A DNA stretch of 64,000 nt from CAYXDO01 sp964463485 (GTDB lineage: Bacteria > Myxococcota > Kuafuiibacteriia > Kuafuiibacteriales > Kuafuiibacteriaceae), in assembly GCA_964463485.1 (NCBI GenBank), contig CAYXDO010000025.1, forward strand, positions 1-64,000. Direction: 5' to 3'. A model generated the notes under the pieces. The model saw nothing but the letters and a program-made list of their open reading frames with translations, did no database searches and was not told where the DNA came from. Positions 1 through 7,550 of the stretch are shown piece after piece. The position numbers and the translations under genes were made by a program. The number at the start of each line of letters is the position of its first letter. The first letter of the stretch is position 1.

Positions 1-42
1 CGGGCACGGGCACGGTGCGAAACCTCGCTTCGCTCGGTTTCA
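1..42. repeat. Dispersed GC-hexamer/GAGCGAAGCGAGG repeat copy at window edge
   Basis: The first bases combine a (GGGCAC)n run with the motif CCTCGCTTCGCTCGG. On the opposite strand this reads as the same GAAACCGAGCGAAGCGAGG plus GTGCCC arrangement seen in four tandem copies at 21471-21667. It is a dispersed intergenic repeat cut by the window edge. Confidence 0.75.
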
Positions 43-165
43 GGTATCGGTCCGCTGGGGATCCTGAGACTGCAACTGCTACGAGCTCGACGAGGCCAGT
101 TTGGCAACGACGAAGACTCGAATCATGGCGGAGGTGGTCCCTTTCCTGCATCCCAATCCTCAATC

Positions 166-1599
166 ATGACACTTCAGTTGAGACTTGGCGAGCGTCGCTC
201 AATCAACAACGCGAGCAGTACCCCGTTCTCGATGTCGATCGACGACCTCGTGACACATGCAGTCATAACGGGCATGACCGGGTCCGGCAAAACTGGCCTG
301 TTGATGGTCCTCGTCGAAGAGGCGCTGCGGGCCCAAATCCCGGTTCTTTTGGTGGACATCAAGGGTGACCTGCCGAACCTCAAGCTGGCCTTTCCCAGCT
401 TCGATGCGACGATGATGCAGCCCTGGATCGAGGCCGAACGCGGTGACGAAGACGGGATCGCCGATCCGCCAGTCGTCGAAGCGGTGGTCCAGAAACGAAA
501 GCGGGAGCTCGCCAAGTGGTCCATTTCCGAGACCGAGTTGGCCGAGCTCGCCAAGAGCACCCATGTTCGGATCATCACTCCGGGAAGTGATGCCGGAGAG
601 TCTCTGCACTTGTTGTCTGCGCTGGAGCGGCGATCCGATCGGTGGGACGACGATCTCGACGGAGCGAGAGCCACGTTGAGCGCAGCCGTCTCGCTCGTGT
701 TGCGACTCATCGGGCGCGATCCCGAGCCCGGCAAAAGCCGGGAGCACGCGTTGCTCTCGGTGTTGGCCGTGCGTCGCCTCGAGGCAGGCAGCCCGGCGGA
801 TCTCGGTTCGCTGATCCCGGATGTGCTCGAGCCCGGCCTAGAGTCGATTGGGGCCTTGCCCGTCGATCAATACATGAGCCCCGGACGCAGGTGCGAGCTG
901 GCGGCTGATCTGAACAACCTCATTGCGTCTCCGGCGTTTGCGAACTGGCGGCAGGGGCAGGACTTGGATGTTGGCCGTTGGATGGCTCCGGTCGATGGCA
1001 AGACACCGGCCACGATCATCAGTGTGGCGCATCTGGATGATGAAGCCAGGCTGTTGGTCTTGGGTGTGGTGCTCGAGGAGACTCTGACTTGGGTGCGGAG
1101 CCTTCCTGGCACCGCGAGACTTCGAGCGCTCATCGTGTTCGACGAGGTCTTTGGCTTCATTCCGCCACATCCGAAGTCGCCGCCGACCAAACGGCCGATG
1201 GTCGCGCTGATGAAGCAGGCTAGAGCGTACGGCGTGGGCTGTGTGGTCGCGACCCAGAACCCGATGGATCTGGACTATCGGGCGTTGAGCAATGCCGGGA
1301 CCTGGATGCTCGGGAGGCTGCAAACGGACGCGGATCGATCGAGGGTGGTCGAAGGGCTGGGCGAGGACAAAAAAAAGAGCCCAGTCGCCGCGCTGCTCAA
1401 GAGGATCTCGTCCAGGTGGTTCGTCGTGCGGGATACCAAAGGAGAGCTGTCGCTGCTGAATCCGAGGTGGGCGATGTCGTATTTGAAGGGACCGATGACG
1501 AGCCAGGAGATTCGCAAGGTGAGAGAGGGCTCGGCGAGCGAGGATGAGTCCAAGGTCGTTGAAGGCGCTGAGGAGCCTGTCACGAGTCGATCGAGTTGA
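166..1599 (+). CDS. HerA/VirB4-like P-loop ATPase (DUF87-type)
   Basis: A 477-aa P-loop ATPase of the HerA/FtsK superfamily. Such enzymes act as DNA translocases or helicase-like motors, often with a nuclease partner, though none is seen here. The Walker A motif GMTGSGKTG lies near residues 36-44. A Walker B stretch LIVFDEVFGF lies near residue 323, followed by a sensor-like CVVATQNPMDLD segment near residue 357, all in the order typical of HerA-like proteins. The C-terminus is a charged tail. The frame stays open to base 1, but the upstream DNA is repeat-derived and reads as non-coding, so the ATG at 166 is used; no clear ribosome-binding site is visible there and an ATG at 232 is possible. 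The next gene begins within 30 bases. Confidence 0.75.
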   Translation: MTLQLRLGERRSINNASSTPFSMSIDDLVTHAVITGMTGSGKTGLLMVLVEEALRAQIPVLLVDIKGDLPNLKLAFPSFDATMMQPWIEAERGDEDGIADPPVVEAVVQKRKRELAKWSISETELAELAKSTHVRIITPGSDAGESLHLLSALERRSDRWDDDLDGARATLSAAVSLVLRLIGRDPEPGKSREHALLSVLAVRRLEAGSPADLGSLIPDVLEPGLESIGALPVDQYMSPGRRCELAADLNNLIASPAFANWRQGQDLDVGRWMAPVDGKTPATIISVAHLDDEARLLVLGVVLEETLTWVRSLPGTARLRALIVFDEVFGFIPPHPKSPPTKRPMVALMKQARAYGVGCVVATQNPMDLDYRALSNAGTWMLGRLQTDADRSRVVEGLGEDKKKSPVAALLKRISSRWFVVRDTKGELSLLNPRWAMSYLKGPMTSQEIRKVREGSASEDESKVVEGAEEPVTSRSS

Positions 1600-1625
1600 C
1601 GCGCGTCCTTGCTCGCTTCGTGGCC

Positions 1626-2489
1626 ATGCGAGCCGTAGTAGACAGAAGAGTGCCCAACGTAGAGCTCTGGCCCCCCAAACCTTCGCCGGCCTTTCGACGC
1701 ATCGCCATCGGGACTTGGAAGACGGCCTATGACCCCTCGGTCTACGGGTCGATCACCTTCCGCATGGAGCCCGTGCTCGCGTTCATCGAGCGTGTTCGCG
1801 CAGAGACCGGCAAGCGCCTCACCGTCACGCACTTCGTCGCCAAGGCCGCAGCCATGGCGCTGCTGCGTGTGCCCGAAGCGAACGCCATCCTTCGCATGAA
1901 CCGCGTTTACGAGCGCAAGCGGATCTCCGTGTTCCTTCAGGTCGCGATGACCGATCCGGAGACGAACAAGCCAGACCTGTCGGGCGTGACGATCCACGAC
2001 GTCGACAAGCTCGATGTGAGCGCGTTGGTCGACGCCACGGAAAAGCGCGTCGCCGAAGTCCGAGCGCGCAAGGACCCGTCGCTCGAGAAGACGCGGCAGA
2101 GCTTCCGCTTCGTGCCTTCGTTTCTGTTGAACACTCTCGTGAACGGGATGGCGTTCCTGCTCTACACGCTCAACCTGGATCTCTCGTGGCTCGGCCTCCC
2201 CAAGGACGGCTTTGGCTCGGTGATGGTCACGAACATCGGATCGCTCGGCCTCGAGTCTGCGTACGTGCCGCTCGTGCCCTTCTCTCGCGTCCCGATCCTG
2301 CTGGCCGTGGGGCAGGTGATCGACGAGCCCGTCGTCGAATCGGGCCAAGTCGTGCCGGGCAAGGTGATGCGGTTGCATGCCACGTTCGACCATCGGTTCA
2401 TCGATGGCGCTCATGCCGCCGCGATGGTGCGTGTGCTCAAGGAGATCTTTTCGGATCCGACCAAAGCCTTTGCGTCGCCCGCGCCGTGA
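1626..2489 (+). CDS. Stand-alone 2-oxoacid dehydrogenase E2-type acyltransferase domain
   Basis: A 287-aa protein matching the catalytic (CoA-dependent acyltransferase) domain of dihydrolipoyl transacetylases, the E2 subunits of pyruvate/2-oxoacid dehydrogenases. The diagnostic DHRFIDGAHAA motif near residue 255 supplies the catalytic His and Asp. There is no N-terminal lipoyl or E3-binding domain, so it cannot be a normal E2 core by itself. Stand-alone homologues of this kind exist but their substrates are unclear. A TTG at 1596 overlapping the previous stop would add ten residues; the ATG at 1626 is preferred. No E1 or E3 gene is nearby. Confidence 0.75.
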   Translation: MRAVVDRRVPNVELWPPKPSPAFRRIAIGTWKTAYDPSVYGSITFRMEPVLAFIERVRAETGKRLTVTHFVAKAAAMALLRVPEANAILRMNRVYERKRISVFLQVAMTDPETNKPDLSGVTIHDVDKLDVSALVDATEKRVAEVRARKDPSLEKTRQSFRFVPSFLLNTLVNGMAFLLYTLNLDLSWLGLPKDGFGSVMVTNIGSLGLESAYVPLVPFSRVPILLAVGQVIDEPVVESGQVVPGKVMRLHATFDHRFIDGAHAAAMVRVLKEIFSDPTKAFASPAP

Positions 2490-2517
2490 CGCGGACGGTG
2501 GGCCAAGCGAACCGAAG

Positions 2518-3198
2518 TTAGGAGTTGGGTGTCAGGAGTCGGACGAGCTCGGCCGCCACCGTCTCGTCTCCTTTGGTTGCGATGGTCGTGAACGGCGAAT
2601 CCATACGCGACGGATCGGTGACGGCGACGCAAGTGTGTCTTGCGCGCAGCAGGCATGCGCAGGCGATCGAGCCGACGTGATCGGAGAAGGCGTCGACGAA
2701 GGATTGTCCCAGAGTTTCTTGGAGCACCAAGCGATGCGCGAGCACGTCGAGGAGCTGCGCGATTCGACCGAAGCCGGGCACGCGGCCGTTGGGAACGAAA
2801 GCGATGTCGGCGTGTCCGATCAGGGGGAGCAGGTGGTGCGGGCACGTCGAAAGGAAAGGGATCTTCGACACGATCACCGGGCCACGACCGGTCGTGACAT
2901 GCAGCTCTCCGAGCGCCTCGGCTGGGTCGTGCCGCTGGCCTGCGACGAGCACCTCGATCCACGCGCGAGCCACACGATCGGGCGTGTGTTGCAGCTCGGG
3001 GTCGTCGACATCGATGCCAAGCGCGTGAAGGAAGCTGCGAACGGCCGCGGCGGCGGCCTCGCGCTGAAGGGCCTCACTTCGCTCGGGCTCCGAAACCTTC
3101 GCTTCGTCTTCGACCGCGCCGGCTGGATCGGGCAGGTGTTTGCGGCGAGCTCTCGAGGCCAACGCGAGAGGCAAACGCGGAAGGGCCAGCTGGGTCAA
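2518..3198 (-). CDS. folE: GTP cyclohydrolase I
   Basis: Converts GTP to 7,8-dihydroneopterin triphosphate, the first step of folate/pterin synthesis. The family core is clear: an N-terminal HALGIDVDDPELQHTPDRVA helix, the zinc and catalytic motif STCPHH, and the second zinc motif HTC near the C-terminus. The segment after HTC differs from the usual KARG sequence. The start is uncertain because no ATG or GTG fits; TTG codons at 3198, 3174 and 3162 are in frame, and the first gives 226 aa. The N-terminal part (3070-3110) is a degenerate copy of a dispersed GAGCGAAG-type repeat. Arranged back to back with ribA, with only about 60 bases between them. Confidence 0.85.
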   Translation of the reverse strand: MTQLALPRLPLALASRARRKHLPDPAGAVEDEAKVSEPERSEALQREAAAAAVRSFLHALGIDVDDPELQHTPDRVARAWIEVLVAGQRHDPAEALGELHVTTGRGPVIVSKIPFLSTCPHHLLPLIGHADIAFVPNGRVPGFGRIAQLLDVLAHRLVLQETLGQSFVDAFSDHVGSIACACLLRARHTCVAVTDPSRMDSPFTTIATKGDETVAAELVRLLTPNS

Positions 3199-3255
3199 CC
3201 CCGATCCGTTGACACCAAAGACTCGCTTTCCTACGTAATCAGTGAGGCCAAAAGA

Positions 3256-3921
3256 GTGAGCACCGCGTACAAACTGGTCATGGACCCTGCGAAGGGCTTG
3301 CTCCCGGAGGCTGGTCCCAGCGTGATTCGCTACGCGGAAGCGGAGATTCCGACGTCCCACGGGCCGCTGCGGGTCGTCGTGTATCGAGAGGCGCGGAGCC
3401 CGGAGGTGCGTGAGCACGCGGTGCTGGTGTGTGGTCGGCCCGACCCGGACGACGTACTGGCGCGCATTCACAGCGAGTGTCTGACGTCGGAGGTCTTTGG
3501 CTCGCTGAAGTGCGACTGCCGCGAGCAGTTCGATGCGGGTCTGTCGCGGATCGTCGAGAACGGCTCCGGCATGATGTTGTACCTGCGCCAGGAAGGCCGT
3601 GGGATCGGGCTTGGGAACAAAATCCGAGCCTACGCGCTCCAGGAGCAGGGGCTCGACACGGTCGATGCGAATCATCAGCTCGGGTTCGCGACGGACCTGC
3701 GGACCTACGACATCGCCGCGGACATGCTGCACGATCTGGGCGTGCGGGGCGTGTCGTTGATGACCAACAACCCGGACAAGATCGAAGGCCTCGAGCAGAG
3801 CGGGATCATCGTGAATCAGCGACTGTCGATCGAGGTCGAGGCGAATCCGCACTCGGCCTCTTATTTGGGCGCCAAGCGGGTACGGCTTGGGCACATGCTC
3901 GAGCTCGTGCGTTCGCGCTGA
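3256..3921 (+). CDS. ribA: GTP cyclohydrolase II
   Basis: A 221-aa enzyme that opens the imidazole ring of GTP to give the first riboflavin intermediate. The Zn-binding signature ECLTSEVFGSLKCDCREQF is intact with its three Cys, followed by RQEGRGIGL and the MTNNPDKIEGL segment typical of the family. It is a single-domain RibA with no fused DHBP synthase. The GTG at 3256 is chosen because GAGG lies eight bases upstream; an ATG at 3280 lacks a site. It is divergent from folE, so two enzymes using GTP for cofactor synthesis share one short control region. Confidence 0.92.
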   Translation: MSTAYKLVMDPAKGLLPEAGPSVIRYAEAEIPTSHGPLRVVVYREARSPEVREHAVLVCGRPDPDDVLARIHSECLTSEVFGSLKCDCREQFDAGLSRIVENGSGMMLYLRQEGRGIGLGNKIRAYALQEQGLDTVDANHQLGFATDLRTYDIAADMLHDLGVRGVSLMTNNPDKIEGLEQSGIIVNQRLSIEVEANPHSASYLGAKRVRLGHMLELVRSR

Positions 3922-3922
3922 G

Positions 3923-4606
3923 CTAGGACAGCGCGTTCTTAGGGAGCTTCAGGCGCTCCTCTTGGCTCTTGAGGTAGAGGGCTCCGAGCGCGCTCGAGGC
4001 CATCTCGATCCTCTTTTGTACGTCGAGCTCGGCGAGAAATCGTTGACGCTCTAGCTGATCCTGCAGCGCGGCCTCGGCGACGGTGTCGGCGAGCTGTCCC
4101 GGATCGTCGAGCTCGGCCAGCCGCTTGACGAGATCGGAGTCACCGCCCATCGCGTGAACCACGTGCGTCGTGAGCGCGGTGAGCGCGGCGACAGACGAGA
4201 CCAACACCGAAGGATCCTTGGGCAACACGTCTTTGAGGCGCTTCGCGCGGGCCCGGCGATAGCGATAGCGAGGGTCGGGCGGAAGCTCGTCGGAGATCTC
4301 GACGCGCGCGACGCCTTCGACGAGCACGTTGAATCGGCCGTCGGGGAGCCGCGCGGAGCGCCGCAGAATGCCCACGCCGGCGACCGGAAAGAGCGGAGGC
4401 CGCTGGAATTCGTCGGGCTGGCCTTCGTCGTCGAGGAGCGCGATCGCGAACGCCCGCGCTTCATCGACGATGTCGGAGATCATCGAGCGATAGCGAGGCT
4501 CGAAGATGTGCAGCGAGGCGAAGGTGTGAGGCAGCAACAACGTTCCGGACAGCGGAAAGACGGGGAGCGCGGCGAGCGCGGCGTCGGAAATTTCGTCGTT
4601 ACTCAC
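3923..4606 (-). CDS. LON substrate-binding (N-terminal) domain protein
   Basis: A 227-aa protein consisting only of the LON N-terminal (PUA-like) domain: the opening LPVFPLSGTLLLPHTFASLHIFEPRY is characteristic, followed by the usual beta-rich part and a helical C-terminal half. It lacks the AAA+ and Ser-Lys protease domains, so it is not Lon itself. Stand-alone LON-domain proteins are common and their role is unknown. Its start overlaps the end of the GlcD-like gene by eight bases, making it the last gene of the 8516-3923 operon. Confidence 0.85.
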   Translation of the reverse strand: MSNDEISDAALAALPVFPLSGTLLLPHTFASLHIFEPRYRSMISDIVDEARAFAIALLDDEGQPDEFQRPPLFPVAGVGILRRSARLPDGRFNVLVEGVARVEISDELPPDPRYRYRRARAKRLKDVLPKDPSVLVSSVAALTALTTHVVHAMGGDSDLVKRLAELDDPGQLADTVAEAALQDQLERQRFLAELDVQKRIEMASSALGALYLKSQEERLKLPKNALS

Positions 4607-6020
4607 GCACGCCTCGCGACGGGAAGATCTTCCCTGGGTTCAGGACATTGTGGGGATCGAACACGGACTTCAGGCGCCGCTGAAGCTCGATCAGCGGTTC
4701 GCTTTGTTCGAGGGAGAGGAAACGTTTCTTGGCGATGCCGATCCCGTGCTCACCGCTGATGGTCCCGCCGAGCTCCACGGCCTTGGCCATGACCTCGGCG
4801 GCCGCGCGGTGGGCGGCTTCTTTGCGAGGCTCGTCGAAGAGAAAGTTCACGTGGATGTTGCCGTCTCCCGCGTGGCCGTAGGTGGCCAGGTCGATGCCGA
4901 GCGTCCTGCCGATCTGGTGGGAGGCCGCGAGGAGCTCTGGGATGCGTGAGCGCGGAACCGAGACGTCTTCGGAGATCTTCATAGGGGCGGTCTCGGCGAG
5001 GGTCATCGACAGGACTCTGCGCGGTTCCCAAATCTTTTCTCGTTGCGCTTCGGTCTGCGCCACGAGCACGTCGAGCGCGCCGAGCTCGAGGCACACGGAG
5101 GCCGCCCGTTCGAGCTCCGCGCGCGCGGCGTCTTCACTCGCGGCGTCGGTCTCGAGGATCAGCACGGCGCCCGCGTTTTCCGGGAAGCGACCGGGGGTCT
5201 TCTTGCGCACGGCGTTGAGCGCGTAGGTGTCGAGGAACTCGAGGGTGCGGGGCACGATGCCTCGCCCGAACACACGTGTGATCGCGACGGACGCGGTCTC
5301 GAGGTCTGCGAAGGACACGAGCGCGGTCTCGATCGCCGAAGGCAGCGGGACCAGCCTGGCGGTGATCTCGGTGATCACGGCCAGCGTGCCTTCGGAGCCG
5401 ACGATGAGCCCGGCTAGGTCGTAGCCCGCGACGCCTTTGATGGGGCGGTGTCCGACGCGAAGGATGTCTCCGGTCGGCGTGACGATCTCGAGGGCGAGCA
5501 CGTAGTTGCGCGTGACTCCGTATTTGAGGGCGCGCGGCCCGCCGGAGTTGCAGGCGACGTTGCCGCCGAGGCTGGAGATCTTGAGGCTGTTGGGGTCGGG
5601 GGGATAGAACAAGTGCTCGGCTTCGACCGCGGCCATCAGATCGGCGGTGACGATGCCTGGCTCGGCGACGGCGACCATGTCGTCGCGCGAGATCTCCTTG
5701 AGCCTTCTCATTCGTTCGAGCGACAGCACGATCCCGCCGTAGATGGGGAGCGCGCCGCCCGCCTTGCCGGAGCCGAGCCCGCGCGGGGTGACGGGCACAC
5801 CGTGATGGGAGGCGGCGCGCATGACCCGCGCGACGTCTTCGGTGGTCGAAGCGCGCACGACGAGATCGGGCAGGTAGCGTCCGCTGAACGAGTAATCTTC
5901 GGCGTAGGCTTCGAGTAGATCGGGGTCGGCGATGACGGAGCCATCGGGGAGCTCTCGAGCGAGCCGAGCTCGGATCGCGTCGAGCGCGCTTTCAGAAGGT
6001 CGCGGCCGATCCTCGCTCAC
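4599..6020 (-). CDS. GlcD/D-lactate dehydrogenase-type FAD-linked oxidase
   Basis: A 473-aa flavoprotein of the VAO/PCMH family. The N-terminal FAD-binding half contains the PRGLGSGKAGGALP loop and the SLGGNVACNSGGPRALKYG segment. The C-terminal FAD-oxidase domain has YGHAGDGNIHVNFLF and SGEHGIGIAKK, typical of glycolate oxidase subunit GlcD and bacterial D-lactate dehydrogenases. The substrate is therefore probably a 2-hydroxyacid, with electrons passed to a quinone or cytochrome. It has no Fe-S domain. It lies 33 bases downstream of the cytochrome c gene, so a link to that protein is possible but inferred. Confidence 0.88.
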   Translation of the reverse strand: MSEDRPRPSESALDAIRARLARELPDGSVIADPDLLEAYAEDYSFSGRYLPDLVVRASTTEDVARVMRAASHHGVPVTPRGLGSGKAGGALPIYGGIVLSLERMRRLKEISRDDMVAVAEPGIVTADLMAAVEAEHLFYPPDPNSLKISSLGGNVACNSGGPRALKYGVTRNYVLALEIVTPTGDILRVGHRPIKGVAGYDLAGLIVGSEGTLAVITEITARLVPLPSAIETALVSFADLETASVAITRVFGRGIVPRTLEFLDTYALNAVRKKTPGRFPENAGAVLILETDAASEDAARAELERAASVCLELGALDVLVAQTEAQREKIWEPRRVLSMTLAETAPMKISEDVSVPRSRIPELLAASHQIGRTLGIDLATYGHAGDGNIHVNFLFDEPRKEAAHRAAAEVMAKAVELGGTISGEHGIGIAKKRFLSLEQSEPLIELQRRLKSVFDPHNVLNPGKIFPSRGVRE

Positions 6021-6053
6021 GTCGTCAGGATACCGCGCAAGTTGGGCTGAGCG

Positions 6054-6932
6054 TCAGTCCGCGTCGGCCCACGTGCGTTCCCGTTCGTCGCGAACGAACA
6101 TCGTCGCCGCTTCCATCGACCGCAGAAACGCCTGGAAGACCGGATCGGCGAGGTCGGCGACGGCGCCACCACCGGCAATTTTGAACGGTTCCGCCTGGTT
6201 GAACTTTCCCATGCCTTCGAAGCGCGAGAGCGACTTGTTGAGGAGGTCGGCCCCGGGGGCCCCAGCGTGCACGAGGATCTTGGTGATCTTGCCGGACACG
6301 TCCAAGCCGACGCCGAGCTCGCCATCAAAGCCCTCGGCTTTGAAGGGGCTGAAGACGAGGTAGCCGGCCTTGTTCTTTTTCTTGAGCTGATCGAGCTGAA
6401 TGGGATCTTGGGGGACGAAGCGCAGGTTGCCCTCTTCGCCGTCGAAGTCGAAGAAGGTGAAGACGGTGATCGGCTTGTCGGCATACTCCGGTTTGGATCC
6501 GAGCAGCTTTTTCAGGCGATCGATCCCGTTCGCGTCGATCGTGTAGTCCTTGGCGATGTAGCGGGCGGACTTGGGGAAGAAGTCCGACAGGGTCATGTGC
6601 AACCTGCGCAGGTGCGCGATGACGTCGAAGACGCCGAGGTAGCCGAGCTTGCCTTCGAGAGCGTGGACTTTTTGGGCGTTCTTGGCGCTGTCCAGGCCCG
6701 CTCCCTTGGAGAGCATGGCGAAGAGCGCGGCGTCGTGGAGCAGGTTCATGCGACCCGCGCCGACCAGCGAGACGGAGTCTCGACCGCCGCGGGCGTCTGC
6801 TCCGTGGCAGGCTGCGCATTCGGCGGCATAGAGCTTCTTGCCGTTGACCGGATCGCCGACCATCGGGCGGTCGTCGGCGAGCGCGGGAGCGGAGAAGAGC
6901 GAAACGGCGAGAGCGAGCTTTTTGGCCAACAT
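6054..6932 (-). CDS. Exported cytochrome c with C-terminal FMN-binding-like region
   Basis: A 292-aa periplasmic protein. A Sec signal peptide (cleavage after APALA, about residue 19) is followed by a c-type haem motif C-A-A-C-H at residues 39-43 in a class I cytochrome fold. The second half (about 150-290) contains GYLVFSPFKAEGF, then GVGLDVSGKITKILVHAGAP, resembling the FMN_bind domain of NqrC/RnfG-type proteins. The usual (S/T)GAT flavin-attachment motif is not seen, so flavin binding is uncertain. It lies between an exported protein and the GlcD-like oxidase in one operon, suggesting a periplasmic electron-transfer role. Confidence 0.75.
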   Translation of the reverse strand: MLAKKLALAVSLFSAPALADDRPMVGDPVNGKKLYAAECAACHGADARGGRDSVSLVGAGRMNLLHDAALFAMLSKGAGLDSAKNAQKVHALEGKLGYLGVFDVIAHLRRLHMTLSDFFPKSARYIAKDYTIDANGIDRLKKLLGSKPEYADKPITVFTFFDFDGEEGNLRFVPQDPIQLDQLKKKNKAGYLVFSPFKAEGFDGELGVGLDVSGKITKILVHAGAPGADLLNKSLSRFEGMGKFNQAEPFKIAGGGAVADLADPVFQAFLRSMEAATMFVRDERERTWADAD

Positions 6933-6940
6933 TTTGGTCC

Positions 6941-7543
6941 TCACAGCTTGAGCGGGCGTCGTTGGGCGCCACCGGTTTCGGAGGGCGTTCCCATGAGCTC
7001 TGGGGGCAGGGGCCACACTTTGACCGGGAGCTTCACTTCGGCGCTGAACGCTTTGCCGTCTGACGTGGAGCCGCGCAGGCGAAGCGTGTGAATGCCTTCG
7101 ACGAGGGGCGTGACGTGAAGTGCGTAGCGGCCGCTCGAGAGCGGAACAGGGTGGGCGAGGTACCGTCCGATTACTTCTCGCCCAGGCGTCTCGAGCTCGA
7201 CGACGAGCTTTGCGCCTTCGAGGGGGACGCTGCGGCCGTAGCGGGGATGAGGCGTGGCGGGGATCGAGCTCACGGTGACGCCGATCTCGACGACGTGGTC
7301 GGGGTCGGGAATGCCGGGAACGAAGTGGAAGGCGACGTTGAGCTTGCCAGCCTCGCTGTCGGTCTCGACCGTCCAACCGCGCTCCTTGGGCTTGGGTGCG
7401 GCGGCTTTGGCTTCGGCTGCGCCAGGCGCTTTGTCGTCGGTGAACGGGGGCTTGTCGGCCAACGCCGACCCCGCGGAGACGATGCCTCCCGCGAGCACTC
7501 CGGAGCTGAGCCAGCTGGAGCAAAGCCATCTGAACTTTTTCAT
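6941..7543 (-). CDS. Exported protein of unknown function
   Basis: A 200-aa protein with a signal peptide (MKKFR start, hydrophobic stretch, cleavage after GSALA near residue 30). The mature part starts with an Ala/Lys/Pro-rich linker and continues as a predicted beta-sandwich with alternating hydrophobic strands (LNVAFHFVPGIP, VVEIGVTVSSIP, YALHVTPLVEGIHTLRLRG). This architecture resembles YtkA/FixH-like periplasmic domains, but the match is only by pattern. It sits seven bases downstream of the thioredoxin-fold gene and eight bases upstream of the cytochrome c gene, so all three are probably co-translated. Confidence 0.7.
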   Translation of the reverse strand: MKKFRWLCSSWLSSGVLAGGIVSAGSALADKPPFTDDKAPGAAEAKAAAPKPKERGWTVETDSEAGKLNVAFHFVPGIPDPDHVVEIGVTVSSIPATPHPRYGRSVPLEGAKLVVELETPGREVIGRYLAHPVPLSSGRYALHVTPLVEGIHTLRLRGSTSDGKAFSAEVKLPVKVWPLPPELMGTPSETGGAQRRPLKL

Positions 7544-7550
7544 TCGTTCC

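Noticed and set aside
2377..3255. Plus-strand frame continuous with ribA from 2377
   Set aside because: It is antisense to folE and reads as low-complexity sequence; ribA homology begins only after 3256.
3199..3894. N-terminal extension of FolE to an ATG at 3894
   Set aside because: It would run antisense through all of ribA and gives 458 aa, twice the family length.
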